Positions 1 to 9,143 are shown, numbered from the stretch's first letter. The stretch: DNA of 64,000 nt from Alteromonas_F sp964429915 (GCA_964429915.1 CAYSDZ010000003.1:62001-126000), one strand, 5' to 3'. Made by a program: numbers and translations. Notes: generated from the sequence alone by a model not told the origin.

Positions 1-752
1 CTTGGAACGTGAACGGCATTCGTGCGGCAATTAAAAAAGAGTTTTACACATCGCTTTCATTAATGAACCCCGACGTACTTTGTTTGCAGGAAACCAAAGC
101 ACAAGATGAACAGGTTGTTGAAGCTTTGGCTGAACTTAAAGGCTATTCAATTTATAGCAATTCAGCAGTAAAAAAGGGCTACAGCGGCACCGCCATTTTA
201 ACGAAAACAGCACCAATACATGTTGCTTATGACATTGGACACGATGAGCACGACCAAGAGGGTCGCGTGATCACCGCTGAGTACGACACGTTTTATTTGG
301 TCACAGTTTATACGCCTAATTCGGGGTCTGAATTAAAGCGTTTGGCTTACCGCCAAACATGGGATGAAGCTTTTCTTTCTTACCTTCAATCGCTTGAAAC
401 ACAAAAACCTGTGGTTGTTTGTGGCGATTTGAATGTTGCCAATACGGATATCGATCTTGCTAGGCCTAAAGCAAATTACAATAAAAGCGCTGGGTATATG
501 CAAGAAGAAATAAACGGCATAGAAAACCTAAAGAAAGCGGGGTTTATCGATACCTTCCGTTATTTAAAACCAGATGAAGTAAAATATTCTTGGTGGAGCT
601 ATCGGGCAGGTGCTCGAGCAAAGAATGTAGGCTGGAGGATTGACTATTTTCTTGCCTCTGAGTCGTTGAAAGAGAAGATAAAGGACGTCGAAATTTATAA
701 CGATATCATGGGCTCTGACCATTGCCCTGTTATGCTAACAATGACACCTTAA
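1..752 (+). CDS. xth: Exodeoxyribonuclease III (partial, 5' end outside window)
   Basis: Mg-dependent AP endonuclease / 3'-5' exonuclease of the EEP (endonuclease-exonuclease-phosphatase) family, acting in base-excision repair. The reading frame is open to the left edge: the codons just before the first possible GTG (position 9) read Trp-Asn, so the family N-terminal motif WNVNGIR is intact and the true start lies a few codons upstream of the window. Further family motifs are LQETK (metal-binding Glu), the GDLNVA block with catalytic Asp/Asn, and the C-terminal GSDHCPV with catalytic His. The sequence looks closer to the ExoA-type branch than to E. coli XthA. It is followed by a hairpin terminator and faces secF convergently. 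Confidence 0.95.
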   Translation, partial: WNVNGIRAAIKKEFYTSLSLMNPDVLCLQETKAQDEQVVEALAELKGYSIYSNSAVKKGYSGTAILTKTAPIHVAYDIGHDEHDQEGRVITAEYDTFYLVTVYTPNSGSELKRLAYRQTWDEAFLSYLQSLETQKPVVVCGDLNVANTDIDLARPKANYNKSAGYMQEEINGIENLKKAGFIDTFRYLKPDEVKYSWWSYRAGARAKNVGWRIDYFLASESLKEKIKDVEIYNDIMGSDHCPVMLTMTP

Positions 753-786
753 GGGGCAAAATCACTTACAGCTACTTAAATGAAAG

Positions 787-821
787 GGCGAGCTGCATTG
801 CGCTGCTCGCCTAACTCTTTT
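787..821 (+). terminator. Rho-independent terminator after xth
   Basis: A 10-bp inverted repeat with one mismatch (787-796 against 802-811, loop ATTGC) is followed by a T-rich stretch (CTCTTTTTT). It lies just after the exonuclease stop codon and before the convergent secF stop, so it most likely ends the xth transcript. Confidence 0.75.
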
Positions 822-1763
822 TTAAATTAGCGGTTCTAAATCCTCGCCTTCTTTTTCTACTTGAGTCGGCATTAAATCTTCTTTACTAATTCCCAATGCC
901 AACGCAACTGAGCTTGCAACATAGATAGATGAGTAAGTACCTACCACTACGCCGAATAACAAAGCTGTAGCAAAGCCGTGAATTAATTGACCACCCACAA
1001 AGAACAGTGCAAGTAACACCAAGACCGTCGTTAACGAAGTGACTAAGGTACGATTTAGCGTTTGCGTGAGCGATTCATTTACAATTTCAATCGGCTCGCC
1101 TTTTCTCATCTTCCTGAAATTCTCACGAATGCGGTCCGAAACAACAATGGTATCGTTCAATGAATACCCTATTACCGCCAACACAGCTGCCAACACGGTT
1201 AAGTCAAACTCTAATTGGAAAATTGAAAACAACCCTAAAGTGAGAATGACATCATGCACGAGCGCAGCGACTGACCCCAATGCAAAGCGCCATTCAAAAC
1301 GCATTGCCACATAAATTAAAATGCAAATGAGTGCGACAAGCATCGCGAGGCCACCTTGCTCAGTAAGCTCATCACCCACATTAGGGCCAACAAACTCGAT
1401 GCGTTGCATATCGACTTCAGTGCCATCGCTGCGTAACGCTGCTAACACTTGGTCGCCTATTTCCGCTGCTTTAACCCCGTTTCTGGGCGCTAAGCGAATT
1501 AGCACATCTTGACTATTGCCAAAATTTTGTACAACCGCATCAGCGAAATTATTGTCGTTCATCTGCGCTCGGATTTTTTCCAAATCGGCAGATTGCTGGT
1601 AACCCACTTGGATTAACGTACCGCCAGTAAAGTCCAAACCCAAATTAAGTTGATTAATGGCTAATGAAACCACCGACCCTAGAATTAACAATCCAGAGAG
1701 CGCCATCATTACTACTCTTAGTTTCATAAAGTTGATGGCGGATTTTACTTTTAATAATTGCAT
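822..1763 (-). CDS. secF: Protein translocase subunit SecF
   Basis: Inner-membrane partner of SecD in the Sec translocon accessory complex, which uses the proton gradient to drive late steps of protein export. At 313 residues it has the family's usual length. The first transmembrane helix (about residues 17-37) is followed by the signature GLDFTGG at 42-48, a periplasmic domain, and five C-terminal helices carrying GYSLNDTIVV at 199-208 with the conserved Asp for proton relay. It starts 24 bp after secD in the same direction and is the last gene of the queA-tgt-yajC-secD-secF run. Confidence 0.98.
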   Translation of the reverse strand: MQLLKVKSAINFMKLRVVMMALSGLLILGSVVSLAINQLNLGLDFTGGTLIQVGYQQSADLEKIRAQMNDNNFADAVVQNFGNSQDVLIRLAPRNGVKAAEIGDQVLAALRSDGTEVDMQRIEFVGPNVGDELTEQGGLAMLVALICILIYVAMRFEWRFALGSVAALVHDVILTLGLFSIFQLEFDLTVLAAVLAVIGYSLNDTIVVSDRIRENFRKMRKGEPIEIVNESLTQTLNRTLVTSLTTVLVLLALFFVGGQLIHGFATALLFGVVVGTYSSIYVASSVALALGISKEDLMPTQVEKEGEDLEPLI

Positions 1764-1787
1764 ACTTATGCCCTAAACAGAAATGCC

Positions 1788-3644
1788 TTAAATAGCCAAT
1801 TTCGTAACACGTCGCCCACCCCACACAGCGTTAACCAACACGCGAGTGAACAAAATGGCAGTAAACATGGACGTTACAATGCCAATCATAAGGGTGATCG
1901 AGAAGCCTTTTATTGGGCCGGTTCCTACTGCAAACAAAATTAATCCAGCAATGAAAGTAGTAATATTGGCATCTAAGATGGTACTAAATGCGCTGTCATA
2001 ACCATGGTGAATCGCTTGCTGTGGACTGCGTCCATCGACTAACTCTTCTCGAATTCGCTCGAAAATAAGTACGTTAGCATCAACGGCCATACCCACCGTA
2101 AGTACGATACCCGCCATACCCGGCAACGTTAGAGTTGCACCTGGAATCATCGACATCACACCTACAATCATAACCAAGTTTACAACAAGCGCGATATTAG
2201 CAACCAAGCCAAAGGCTTTGTAGTAAACAAGCATAAACAGTAATACGGCAGCTAAGCCCCACATGATGGCTTGCATACCCAAATTGATATTTTCTTGCCC
2301 TAAGCTAGGACCGACAGTGCGTTCTTCAACAATTTGTATGGGCGCAATCAAAGCGCCGGCGCGAAGCAGTAACGCTAAGTCTTGTGCTTCTTTGGGTGAG
2401 CCTAGGCCTGTTGTTTCGAAATTCGAGCCAAACACGCCAGCGATATTAGCGACACTGATAATTTTGCGTTCTTCTTCAAAAATCAGCTTGTCGTTTTCAT
2501 CTCTTTCATCTGTGGCTTTGTATTCAATAAACAAGACTGCCATGGGTTGGCCTACTGCGCGCTTTGTGAAGCGCGACATTTTTGCTCCGCCCTCAGAGTC
2601 CAAAGAGATAGACACTTTCGGCAACCCGTATTGGTCCACTCCAGCGTTGGCGTCAATAATATGATTTCCGCGTACAATTTCGCGTTTTTTTAGCAGTACT
2701 GGACGCCCTTCGTACATAAATAATTCGCTAGTACCCGGCACACGCCCTCTCAATGCGTCTTGCGCGTCATTTTCAGTATCAACTTCTCGATATTCAAGCG
2801 TCGCTGTCGCATTTAGAATTTCCTTGGCTTTTGCTGTGTCTTGAATACCTGGCAACTGCACAACAATGCGATCAGCCCCTTGTTTTTGCACCAATGGCTC
2901 AGCGACACCCAGTTGATTCACTCGATTACGAATGATGGTAATGTTTTGTTTTACTGCGTATTCTTTAATTTCAGCTAATTTGGTTTCTGAAAAGCTGGCG
3001 CGTAGCACCAAGCCCTCTCTTTCTGAGTATTCAAGATCGCGATTTTGGTTACGTAAAAAGAACTTAGCGGAATCAAGGGTATCTTGGTCGCGAAACGTAA
3101 TGTCGACGAAGCCTTCACCTTGTTTGATAGTACGATAGCGTAATTTTTCTTCACGTAACGAGGTCCGAAAATTACCCGCTGCATCTTCAAGCGATTTACT
3201 GACTGCCGAGTTCATATCGACTTCCATTAAGAAATGAACACCACCTCGCAAATCTAAGCCTAGTTTCATTGGTGCTGCACCTAAACCTGCTAACCAATCT
3301 GGCGTATCAGGTGCAAGGTTCATGGCAACAACAAAATCGTCTTCCAGTGATTTATCGATGATTTCTCGGGCTTTTAATTGCGTATCAGAATCTGACACTC
3401 GAATAAGCACCGCGCCGTTTTCGAATTCGATACGCTTAGGCTGAATATTGTTTGAAGCTAAGGTTTGCTCAACGTTATTCACTATCGCTTGTGTGATTTC
3501 AGCGTTACCGCTGGCAGAAATCTGTATGGCGTGATCTTCACCGTACAAATTGGGAAGCGCATACAATGCGCACATAGCTACTGCGATAACGACAGCAAGC
3601 ACTTTCCCTATTGATGATTGATTTAACACGGGTTTTCCTTTCAA
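1788..3644 (-). CDS. secD: Protein translocase subunit SecD
   Basis: Inner-membrane RND-type subunit of the SecDF-YajC complex. The 618 residues match the E. coli protein length. An N-terminal helix (about 13-31) precedes a large periplasmic region containing the family motif GLDLRGG at 129-135. The C-terminal half has the SecD/SecF export domain with several membrane segments and the conserved block AVDANVLIFERIREEL near residue 535. It lies 6 bp downstream of yajC and 24 bp upstream of secF, so the three are almost certainly co-transcribed and produced together. Confidence 0.98.
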   Translation of the reverse strand: MKGKPVLNQSSIGKVLAVVIAVAMCALYALPNLYGEDHAIQISASGNAEITQAIVNNVEQTLASNNIQPKRIEFENGAVLIRVSDSDTQLKAREIIDKSLEDDFVVAMNLAPDTPDWLAGLGAAPMKLGLDLRGGVHFLMEVDMNSAVSKSLEDAAGNFRTSLREEKLRYRTIKQGEGFVDITFRDQDTLDSAKFFLRNQNRDLEYSEREGLVLRASFSETKLAEIKEYAVKQNITIIRNRVNQLGVAEPLVQKQGADRIVVQLPGIQDTAKAKEILNATATLEYREVDTENDAQDALRGRVPGTSELFMYEGRPVLLKKREIVRGNHIIDANAGVDQYGLPKVSISLDSEGGAKMSRFTKRAVGQPMAVLFIEYKATDERDENDKLIFEEERKIISVANIAGVFGSNFETTGLGSPKEAQDLALLLRAGALIAPIQIVEERTVGPSLGQENINLGMQAIMWGLAAVLLFMLVYYKAFGLVANIALVVNLVMIVGVMSMIPGATLTLPGMAGIVLTVGMAVDANVLIFERIREELVDGRSPQQAIHHGYDSAFSTILDANITTFIAGLILFAVGTGPIKGFSITLMIGIVTSMFTAILFTRVLVNAVWGGRRVTKLAI

Positions 3645-3650
3645 GAATGC

Positions 3651-3983
3651 TTACAGAGACTTCATCGTACCTTTGGGCAACACAGCAGAGACAGCCGATT
3701 TTTGCACGATAATATTGTTGGTTTCATTTAGCGAAATTTCGATAAAATCTTTTTCTTCACTGACTTTTGTTACTCTACCGACTAAGCCGCCCGAAGTGAG
3801 TACTTCATCGCCTTTGCTCAAGCTGCTGACAAGCGCTTTATGCTCTTTCACTCGCTTTGATTGTGGACGATACAACAAGAAGTAAAAAATAATACCAAAT
3901 ACTGCCAACATGATGAGCATTTCCAAACCACCCCCACCTTGGCCCGATGTTTGTGCGTATGCGTTCGATATAAAAAAGTCCAT
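3651..3983 (-). CDS. yajC: Preprotein translocase subunit YajC
   Basis: Small single-span membrane protein that associates with SecDF. It has 110 residues, with one hydrophobic helix at about 20-38 ending in the family motif LLYRPQ, followed by the basic KRVKEH segment and a small beta-rich cytoplasmic domain (GDEVLTSGGLVGRV). The N-terminus reads like a short leader (AYAQ) before a glycine-rich stretch. It sits between tgt (25 bp upstream) and secD (6 bp downstream), the order conserved in most gammaproteobacteria. Confidence 0.97.
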   Translation of the reverse strand: MDFFISNAYAQTSGQGGGGLEMLIMLAVFGIIFYFLLYRPQSKRVKEHKALVSSLSKGDEVLTSGGLVGRVTKVSEEKDFIEISLNETNNIIVQKSAVSAVLPKGTMKSL

Positions 3984-4008
3984 GCTTGTCCCCTATCTTC
4001 TTATTGTG

Positions 4009-5121
4009 TTAAAGCGCCGGTACCGGCAGCCCTTTTTGTTCATAAAATTCAGCGACAAAAGCGTCGAGCGTATTGCTCTCGATCGCTTGTCTCAAACCTT
4101 CCATCACCCGCTGATAATAGCGAAGGTTATGGATGGTATTTAATTGCGCGCCTAAGATTTCGTTGCACTTATCAAGATGATGAAGATATGACCGAGAATA
4201 GTTTTTACAAGTGTAACAATCACATTTATCGTCTAATGGGCCTGTATCAGTTTTGTGCTTTGCGTTGCGAATTTTCACTACGCCTTCCGTGACAAATAAA
4301 TGGCCATTTCGTGCATTGCGCGTTGGCATAACGCAATCAAACATATCAATACCACGCCTTACCGCTTCAACAATGTCTTCCGGTTTTCCCACGCCCATTA
4401 AATAACGCGGCTTGTCTGCTGGAATATTTGGCGCGGTGTGCTCAATAATGCGGATCATGTCGTCTTTAGGCTCACCCACCGATAAACCACCAATGGCGTA
4501 GCCATCAAAGCCTATGTCTTCTAGCCCAGCTAACGAGATATCTCTCAAGTTCTCGTACATACCACCTTGGATGATGCCAAATAAAGCAGAGGGATTATCG
4601 CCATGATGCGCTTTACTCCGTTTTGCCCAGCGAAGCGAGAGTTCCATTGATATACGGGCTTCTTGTTCCGTAGCAGGGTATGGTGTGCACTCGTCAAATA
4701 TCATGACAATATCAGAGCCTAAATCCCGTTGTACATCCATTGATTTTTCTGGCGTTAACAGAATTTTTTCGCCATTGATGGGAGACCGAAATGTTACACC
4801 TTCTTCAGTAATTTTCCGTAAATCGCCCAAACTAAACACTTGGAATCCACCTGAATCCGTAAGAATAGGTTTCTGCCAGTTCATAAAATCGTGCAAGTCG
4901 CCGTGCTGACGAATAATCCCGGTACCGGGGCGCAGCATTAAGTGGAAAGTATTCCCAAGACAGATATGAGCCCCAGTCTCCTCAAGACTTTCAGGCGTCA
5001 TTCCTTTTACCGTTCCGTAAGTACCCACCGGCATAAATGCGGGGGTTTCTACCACCCCTCGTTCAAAAATGAGTTTACCTCGACGGGCTTTGCCGTCGGT
5101 ATTCTGTAGTTCAAATCGCAT
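4009..5121 (-). CDS. tgt: tRNA-guanine transglycosylase
   Basis: Exchanges the wobble guanine of GUN-anticodon tRNAs (Asp, Asn, His, Tyr) for preQ1 in queuosine synthesis. Its 370 residues have the TIM-barrel motifs of the bacterial family: TDSGGFQVFSL with the general-base Asp at 89, the conserved FDECTPYP block, GGLSVGEP, and a C-terminal zinc site of the form CDCYTC followed by HH. The gene lies downstream of queA, the next enzyme in the pathway, and upstream of yajC-secDF. Confidence 0.98.
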   Translation of the reverse strand: MRFELQNTDGKARRGKLIFERGVVETPAFMPVGTYGTVKGMTPESLEETGAHICLGNTFHLMLRPGTGIIRQHGDLHDFMNWQKPILTDSGGFQVFSLGDLRKITEEGVTFRSPINGEKILLTPEKSMDVQRDLGSDIVMIFDECTPYPATEQEARISMELSLRWAKRSKAHHGDNPSALFGIIQGGMYENLRDISLAGLEDIGFDGYAIGGLSVGEPKDDMIRIIEHTAPNIPADKPRYLMGVGKPEDIVEAVRRGIDMFDCVMPTRNARNGHLFVTEGVVKIRNAKHKTDTGPLDDKCDCYTCKNYSRSYLHHLDKCNEILGAQLNTIHNLRYYQRVMEGLRQAIESNTLDAFVAEFYEQKGLPVPAL

Positions 5122-5169
5122 AGCTTTTACAGAGTTTTACATGCTTAGGTTATTTGGGCGGCGAGTATA

Positions 5170-6219
5170 TCACTTGCCACGGGTAATAAACATGCTGTCG
5201 CCGTAACTAAAAAAACGATATTCGTTTTCTATTGCCTGTTGATAAGCACCCATTATGTTTTCATAACCGCCAAAAGCGCTAATAAGCATCATTAGCGTAC
5301 TTTCAGGTAAGTGAAAATTAGTAAACATGGCGTCTACCACTTTAAATTCGAAACCGGGGTAAATAAAAATATCGGTGTCATCGCAATAAGGTTCGATAAG
5401 CGAATCGGCCGCACCTTCTGCAGCGGTTTTAGCAGCCGTTTCCAAGGAGCGCACCGACGTTGTCCCTACCGCAATAACGCGCTTTCCTGCGCGCTTGGTA
5501 GCTAACACCTTGTCTACCACTTCCTGTGAAACATCAGCAAACTCTGCGTGCATTTTATGAGTAGTAATATCATCGACTCGTACAGGCTGGAAGGTACCTG
5601 CGCCCACATGTAAGGTGAGGAAAGCCGTATTAACGCCTTTTTTTGCTAGCTTAGCCAATATCGCTTCATCAAAATGTAATCCAGCAGTCGGGGCAGCAAC
5701 TGCGCCAGGCTTTTCACTGTATACGGTTTGATAGCGCTGCTTATCCGCCTCGTTGTCGGGACGGTCTATATATGGAGGCAACGGCATATGGCCGTGTTCT
5801 TCCAAGCTCGCCAACACCCCCTTTGAACCTTGAAACTCAAGCTCAAACAGCGCTTCTTTGCGACCAGTTACTTTAACTGTGACAGCATTTTCTAATAATA
5901 ATAGCGTATTCGGCTTAGGTGCTTTACTGGCGCGCACATGGGCTAGACAAGTCATTTCTCCCGTAATTCTCTCTACCAGTACTTCTACCTGCCCACCCGT
6001 TTCCTTCTTTCCCAACATACGCGCCGGTATTACTTTGGTGTTATTAAAAACGAGTAAATCACCCTCTTCCAAAAGCTCGCATGCATCAACAAATTGCTTG
6101 TGCTCGACTTCGCCTGTAGAACCATTTAACGATAGTAAGCGGCTCGCACTCCTCTGTTCAGTTGGATATTTTGCAATTAAATGAGTAGGAAGTTCGAAAT
6201 AAAAGTCTGATAATTTCAT
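5170..6219 (-). CDS. queA: S-adenosylmethionine:tRNA ribosyltransferase-isomerase
   Basis: Transfers and isomerises the ribosyl group of SAM onto preQ1 in tRNA to give epoxyqueuosine. It has 349 residues, with the typical N-terminus DFYFELPTHLIAKYPTEQRS and the family motifs DLLVFNNTKVIPARM, PTAGLHF, HVGAGTFQPV and TNFHLPESTLMMLISAF. It is the first gene of the minus-strand queA-tgt-yajC-secD-secF group; the promoter should lie between 6220 and about 6400, but I see no box convincing enough to call. Confidence 0.98.
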   Translation of the reverse strand: MKLSDFYFELPTHLIAKYPTEQRSASRLLSLNGSTGEVEHKQFVDACELLEEGDLLVFNNTKVIPARMLGKKETGGQVEVLVERITGEMTCLAHVRASKAPKPNTLLLLENAVTVKVTGRKEALFELEFQGSKGVLASLEEHGHMPLPPYIDRPDNEADKQRYQTVYSEKPGAVAAPTAGLHFDEAILAKLAKKGVNTAFLTLHVGAGTFQPVRVDDITTHKMHAEFADVSQEVVDKVLATKRAGKRVIAVGTTSVRSLETAAKTAAEGAADSLIEPYCDDTDIFIYPGFEFKVVDAMFTNFHLPESTLMMLISAFGGYENIMGAYQQAIENEYRFFSYGDSMFITRGK

Positions 6220-6404
6220 ATAACGTGTTTTACTTATTTGCGACGTGTGCTTGGATTAATGTTATCCATTACGCTTTAAAGTACGTATGTAAGGACATAC
6301 CCACCAACCCGATTTAATACCTATCAAACATTGCTAGAATTCATCCTATAGGTCTACTTTTAAATCGTATGTTTTTCTTGGATGTTCATTTTACGCGTCA
6401 ATTT

Positions 6405-6656
6405 TTATTGGCGCGTTTTTTTTATGTCTTCGAGAATTTCTTTCACTTTCTGTGTTTGCAAACTTGCCACATTCAAGCTCACCAAAATCTGAAGTAATAA
6501 ATCTGCCCCCAAAATACCTTTATTAATTTTATTACGCAAATTATCAGCGCTTTGCTGTACACCTAAAGCGGCAAGTCTAGTGCTTAAATCTTGATACTTT
6601 ACCCCCTTGGCTGACATTTCCGATTTAACCAACCTCGATACAGACTCACGCCACAT
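6405..6656 (-). CDS. DUF6471-type small protein
   Basis: Small cytoplasmic protein of about 83 residues. The pattern W+ES..+LVK.EM...GV.Y..L..+L...GV..S..NLRNKIN+G....DLLLQIL matches the DUF6471 family as I remember it. The helix-turn-helix-like composition suggests a DNA- or RNA-binding role, but function is unknown. I place the start at the ATG at 6656 because the family begins close to the MWRE motif and a G-rich stretch precedes it. A GTG at 6686 would add ten residues. The gene is divergent from the DUF2170/PspA operon and could regulate it, which is a guess from position only. Confidence 0.7.
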   Translation of the reverse strand: MWRESVSRLVKSEMSAKGVKYQDLSTRLAALGVQQSADNLRNKINKGILGADLLLQILVSLNVASLQTQKVKEILEDIKKTRQ

Positions 6657-6725
6657 AAAACCACCCGCTTGTAATTTATAATTCACAAAAACATATTTTA
6701 TTACACTTTTCGATATAATTTATTA

Positions 6726-6754
6726 TTGACCTTTTTCAGTCCTAGGTCTAGTCT
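6726..6754 (+). promoter_or_regulatory. Probable sigma-70 promoter of the yjfI-like operon
   Basis: A -35 box TTGACC (6726-6731) and a -10 box TAGTCT (6749-6754) are separated by exactly 17 bp. The spacer contains TCAGTCCTAGG, a stretch often seen in strong housekeeping promoters. It would give a leader of roughly 140 nt before the ATG at 6903. Prediction only. Confidence 0.5.
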
Positions 6755-6902
6755 AATTACATGCTCAATGTATTTTGAGTCAGGACGTGCTTTGTTGAAC
6801 AACGTTATTAATCGTAATCAGGCAGCTTGCTTATAAGAACTCGAAAGCGGTAAAGTTTAGGTTTTCAACACAGCCAATGAGTTTAATGCAAAGGAGACAA
6901 TT

Positions 6903-7304
6903 ATGACGTGGGACATTTCCCAGCTTTTCAATGTGCTTAAAGATAGCGAAAACGTAGTCGTTACGCAGGAGCTAGATTGTTTGCTCATTGCGAATAGCGA
7001 CGGAATCGATGCTTGGCTTGCAATTAGTGGTGAACAAATCATTGTTGAAACCATTTTATTCTCGGCTAATCAAGTTAAAGATCGCAACGCGTTGGATAGA
7101 GAAATTTTATCAACCCACATGTTGTTTCCTCTATCAACGGTAGGCATTTCAATGATTGATGGCGAAGAATATTATGTGGCGTTTGGCTCGCTTAGTTCTC
7201 AGTCAAAACAAGAAAGTATAGAAATTGAAATAGCGACCCTGTTCCAAAACGTAGTGGGTTTTTTAGATGCTTACGATGCGCATTTAAAGGCACTTGAAGA
7301 ATAA
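6903..7304 (+). CDS. yjfI: YjfI-like DUF2170 protein
   Basis: Cytoplasmic protein of 133 residues that I recognise as the DUF2170 family (E. coli YjfI), whose biochemical function is not established. It has no signal peptide or membrane segment, is acidic, and shows the alternating strand/helix pattern typical of the family (SNDGIDAWLAISGEQI-like core, then HMLFPLSTVGIS). A clear ribosome site (AAGGAGA) precedes the ATG. It is the first gene of a tight operon: the PspA-like gene starts 12 bp after it, as in the E. coli yjfIJKLMC cluster. Confidence 0.85.
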   Translation: MTWDISQLFNVLKDSENVVVTQELDCLLIANSDGIDAWLAISGEQIIVETILFSANQVKDRNALDREILSTHMLFPLSTVGISMIDGEEYYVAFGSLSSQSKQESIEIEIATLFQNVVGFLDAYDAHLKALEE

Positions 7305-7316
7305 TAGGAGACGATT

Positions 7317-7997
7317 ATGTCTGTGTGGAAAAAATTAGTAACAGCAGTAAAAGGTGGTGCGACAGAAGCCGCGCAATCGGTCGTAGACGGTCAAGCCATC
7401 CGTATTCTTGAACAGGAAATCAGAGAAGCGAAAGAAGAATTGAGAAAGTCTGATCACGCTCGCACGCAAATTTTAGCGAAATGCAAATTGTCTGAGCAAA
7501 AAATTGCTGGATTGAATCAATCAATTACGGAATACGAAGCGCATGCTCGTAAAGCCGTAGACACGGATCGCCAACTTGCTTTGGATTGCGCCCAAAAAGT
7601 GGCGGACTTGCGCGCTCAAGTGGAAAGTGAGCAAGGCTATTTGGACCAATTTCGTAGCTCTGAGAAAAAATTAGCAGTCAATATTGACCAAGCAAAAGCC
7701 AACTTACGTCGCCTAGAACAACAAGTCGATATGGTAAAAGCAACAGAAACTGTGCAAAAAGCGCAAGTTGCAGTGTCCTCAAGGCACTTGGGTGCAAATA
7801 GCAAAATGAAAACAGCCACTGAGTCTTTATCGCGAATTCAAGAGCGACAAAAACTAAAAGGCGCAGAGCTAGAAGCAGCAGAAGAACTGGCACAATCAGA
7901 GTCGAGTGGCGACCTCGAGTCACGATTAGCCGCCGCTGGTATTAGTGGAGGAAAGGCCTCAGCAGACGATGAACTCAGTAGAATCTTAGGTAAGTAA
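7317..7997 (+). CDS. yjfJ: PspA/IM30 family protein (YjfJ-like)
   Basis: ESCRT-III-related membrane-remodelling protein of the PspA/Vipp1 superfamily, expected on the cytoplasmic face of the inner membrane where it protects against stress. The 226 residues are almost entirely charged alpha helix with long coiled-coil heptads (from about residue 25 to 185), starting with an amphipathic MSVWKKL segment and ending with the tail DDELSRILGK. This is the common paralogue class that accompanies DUF2170 rather than the pspABC one. A strong AGGAGA ribosome site precedes it. A perfect hairpin follows the stop codon. Confidence 0.9.
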   Translation: MSVWKKLVTAVKGGATEAAQSVVDGQAIRILEQEIREAKEELRKSDHARTQILAKCKLSEQKIAGLNQSITEYEAHARKAVDTDRQLALDCAQKVADLRAQVESEQGYLDQFRSSEKKLAVNIDQAKANLRRLEQQVDMVKATETVQKAQVAVSSRHLGANSKMKTATESLSRIQERQKLKGAELEAAEELAQSESSGDLESRLAAAGISGGKASADDELSRILGK

Positions 7998-8027
7998 ACT
8001 TTTTCTTCTGACAGTATTGAATCAACT

Positions 8028-8053
8028 AAAGGTTATCTGCAAAGATAACCTTT
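8028..8053 (+). other. Intra-operon perfect hairpin
   Basis: Ten-base perfect inverted repeat (8028-8037 and 8044-8053) with a six-base loop TGCAAA, between the PspA-like gene and the channel gene. The following bases (CTTAACC) are not a strong T-tract, so it is a weak terminator, an attenuator or an mRNA 3'-stabiliser that would let the PspA-like protein be made in excess over the membrane proteins downstream. Confidence 0.6.
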
Positions 8054-8076
8054 CTTAACCTAAGCTGTCTTGCGCT

Positions 8077-9129
8077 ATGACACCATGGATTAAAATTAAA
8101 AAAGTCATGCTGCGCTACTTTACTACCATTAGTTGGTACATCGTAGTAGCCTTAACCCTGCTCTATGGCGTTATTGCTTATTGGCTATTGCACTGGGCGG
8201 GCGAAGCAGACTTAACTCAACAACAAAACTTTGTCTATTGGCTAATCACCACCGCATCAACGGTAGGTTATGGCGATTTTTCTCCACAAACACAAACAGG
8301 TAAGTGGGTTGTCGCATTATATGTCATACCTGTAGGTCTGAGTTTGTTTGCTTGGGTAATCGGGCATTTTGCGGCGTGGCTAGGTCTGCAATGGAAAAAA
8401 GGAGCAAAAGGTTTGAAACCCATTCATTTAACCGATCACATTCTAGTTATTGGCTGGAACGGAAAGAGAACGCTTCAATTGCTCGACTTGATCATTCGCG
8501 AGCGCGATAGTAGCGAAGAACACAGCGAAATAGTGCTTTGTGTAAAAGCCGATATTGAAAACCCCATGCCCGACCAAATTGAGTTTGTTAAGGTGGGTTC
8601 GTTCAATAGCGACCAAGATATGGACAACGCCTCTATTGCTTTTGCTAAAACCATTCTTATCGATAACCCCGACGACGACGTTACTATGACTACCGCCTTG
8701 TATTGCTCAAAACGCAATCCCAAGGCTCATCAGGTTGCTTACTTTAACGACGATAGTTTGGTTGGATTGTTGCAAACGCATTGCCCGCAGATTGAATGCA
8801 CGCCTAGCGTAGCGGTAGAAATGTTAGCTAAATCCGCATTCGATCCGGGATCAAGCATTTTACATCATGATTTACTTAGCGTGGACGATGGCCAAGCTCA
8901 GTATTCGCTTACTGTACCCGACTTTATTGATGAGCTGACTTTCGAAACTGCATTTTTACACTTTAAACGCGATTACAACGCCATCGTTATTAGTATTGCA
9001 CCGGAAGGCGACGTGCAAAAGATGCTTGTTAACCCTAAGCTCAGCTCTGTTATAAAAGGGGGAGACAAAGTGTTTTATATTGCTGATGAGCGTGTTCATG
9101 GTATTAACTGGCAACATTTCAAAGAGTAA
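8077..9129 (+). CDS. Potassium channel with RCK/TrkA-N-like domain
   Basis: Inner-membrane two-helix (Ion_trans_2) channel with a cytoplasmic nucleotide-binding regulatory domain. There are transmembrane segments at about 20-40 and 78-100, with the pore loop between them carrying the K+ selectivity filter TVGYGD at residues 62-67. The soluble part begins with HILVIGWNGK near 121 (Rossmann-type RCK domain) and runs to residue 350. It lies inside the yjf-type operon, between the PspA-like and DUF2491 genes. E. coli has no channel at this place. The nucleotide-binding glycine pattern is degenerate (GWNGK), so ligand identity is uncertain. Confidence 0.9.
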   Translation: MTPWIKIKKVMLRYFTTISWYIVVALTLLYGVIAYWLLHWAGEADLTQQQNFVYWLITTASTVGYGDFSPQTQTGKWVVALYVIPVGLSLFAWVIGHFAAWLGLQWKKGAKGLKPIHLTDHILVIGWNGKRTLQLLDLIIRERDSSEEHSEIVLCVKADIENPMPDQIEFVKVGSFNSDQDMDNASIAFAKTILIDNPDDDVTMTTALYCSKRNPKAHQVAYFNDDSLVGLLQTHCPQIECTPSVAVEMLAKSAFDPGSSILHHDLLSVDDGQAQYSLTVPDFIDELTFETAFLHFKRDYNAIVISIAPEGDVQKMLVNPKLSSVIKGGDKVFYIADERVHGINWQHFKE

Positions 9130-9143
9130 TTCAGGCAAACAAT

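Noticed and set aside
2263..2664. Open frame opposite secD
   Set aside because: Antisense to a well-conserved gene; no ribosome site or family similarity. The same holds for others opposite secF, yajC and tgt.
3861..4292. 143-codon open frame spanning yajC and tgt on the opposite strand
   Set aside because: It crosses two conserved genes and has no coding-like features.
6393..6420. Hairpin with T-run near the DUF6471 stop
   Set aside because: The T-run lies on the plus strand, where no gene ends upstream; for the minus-strand gene there is no T-run after the stem. I do not call a terminator.
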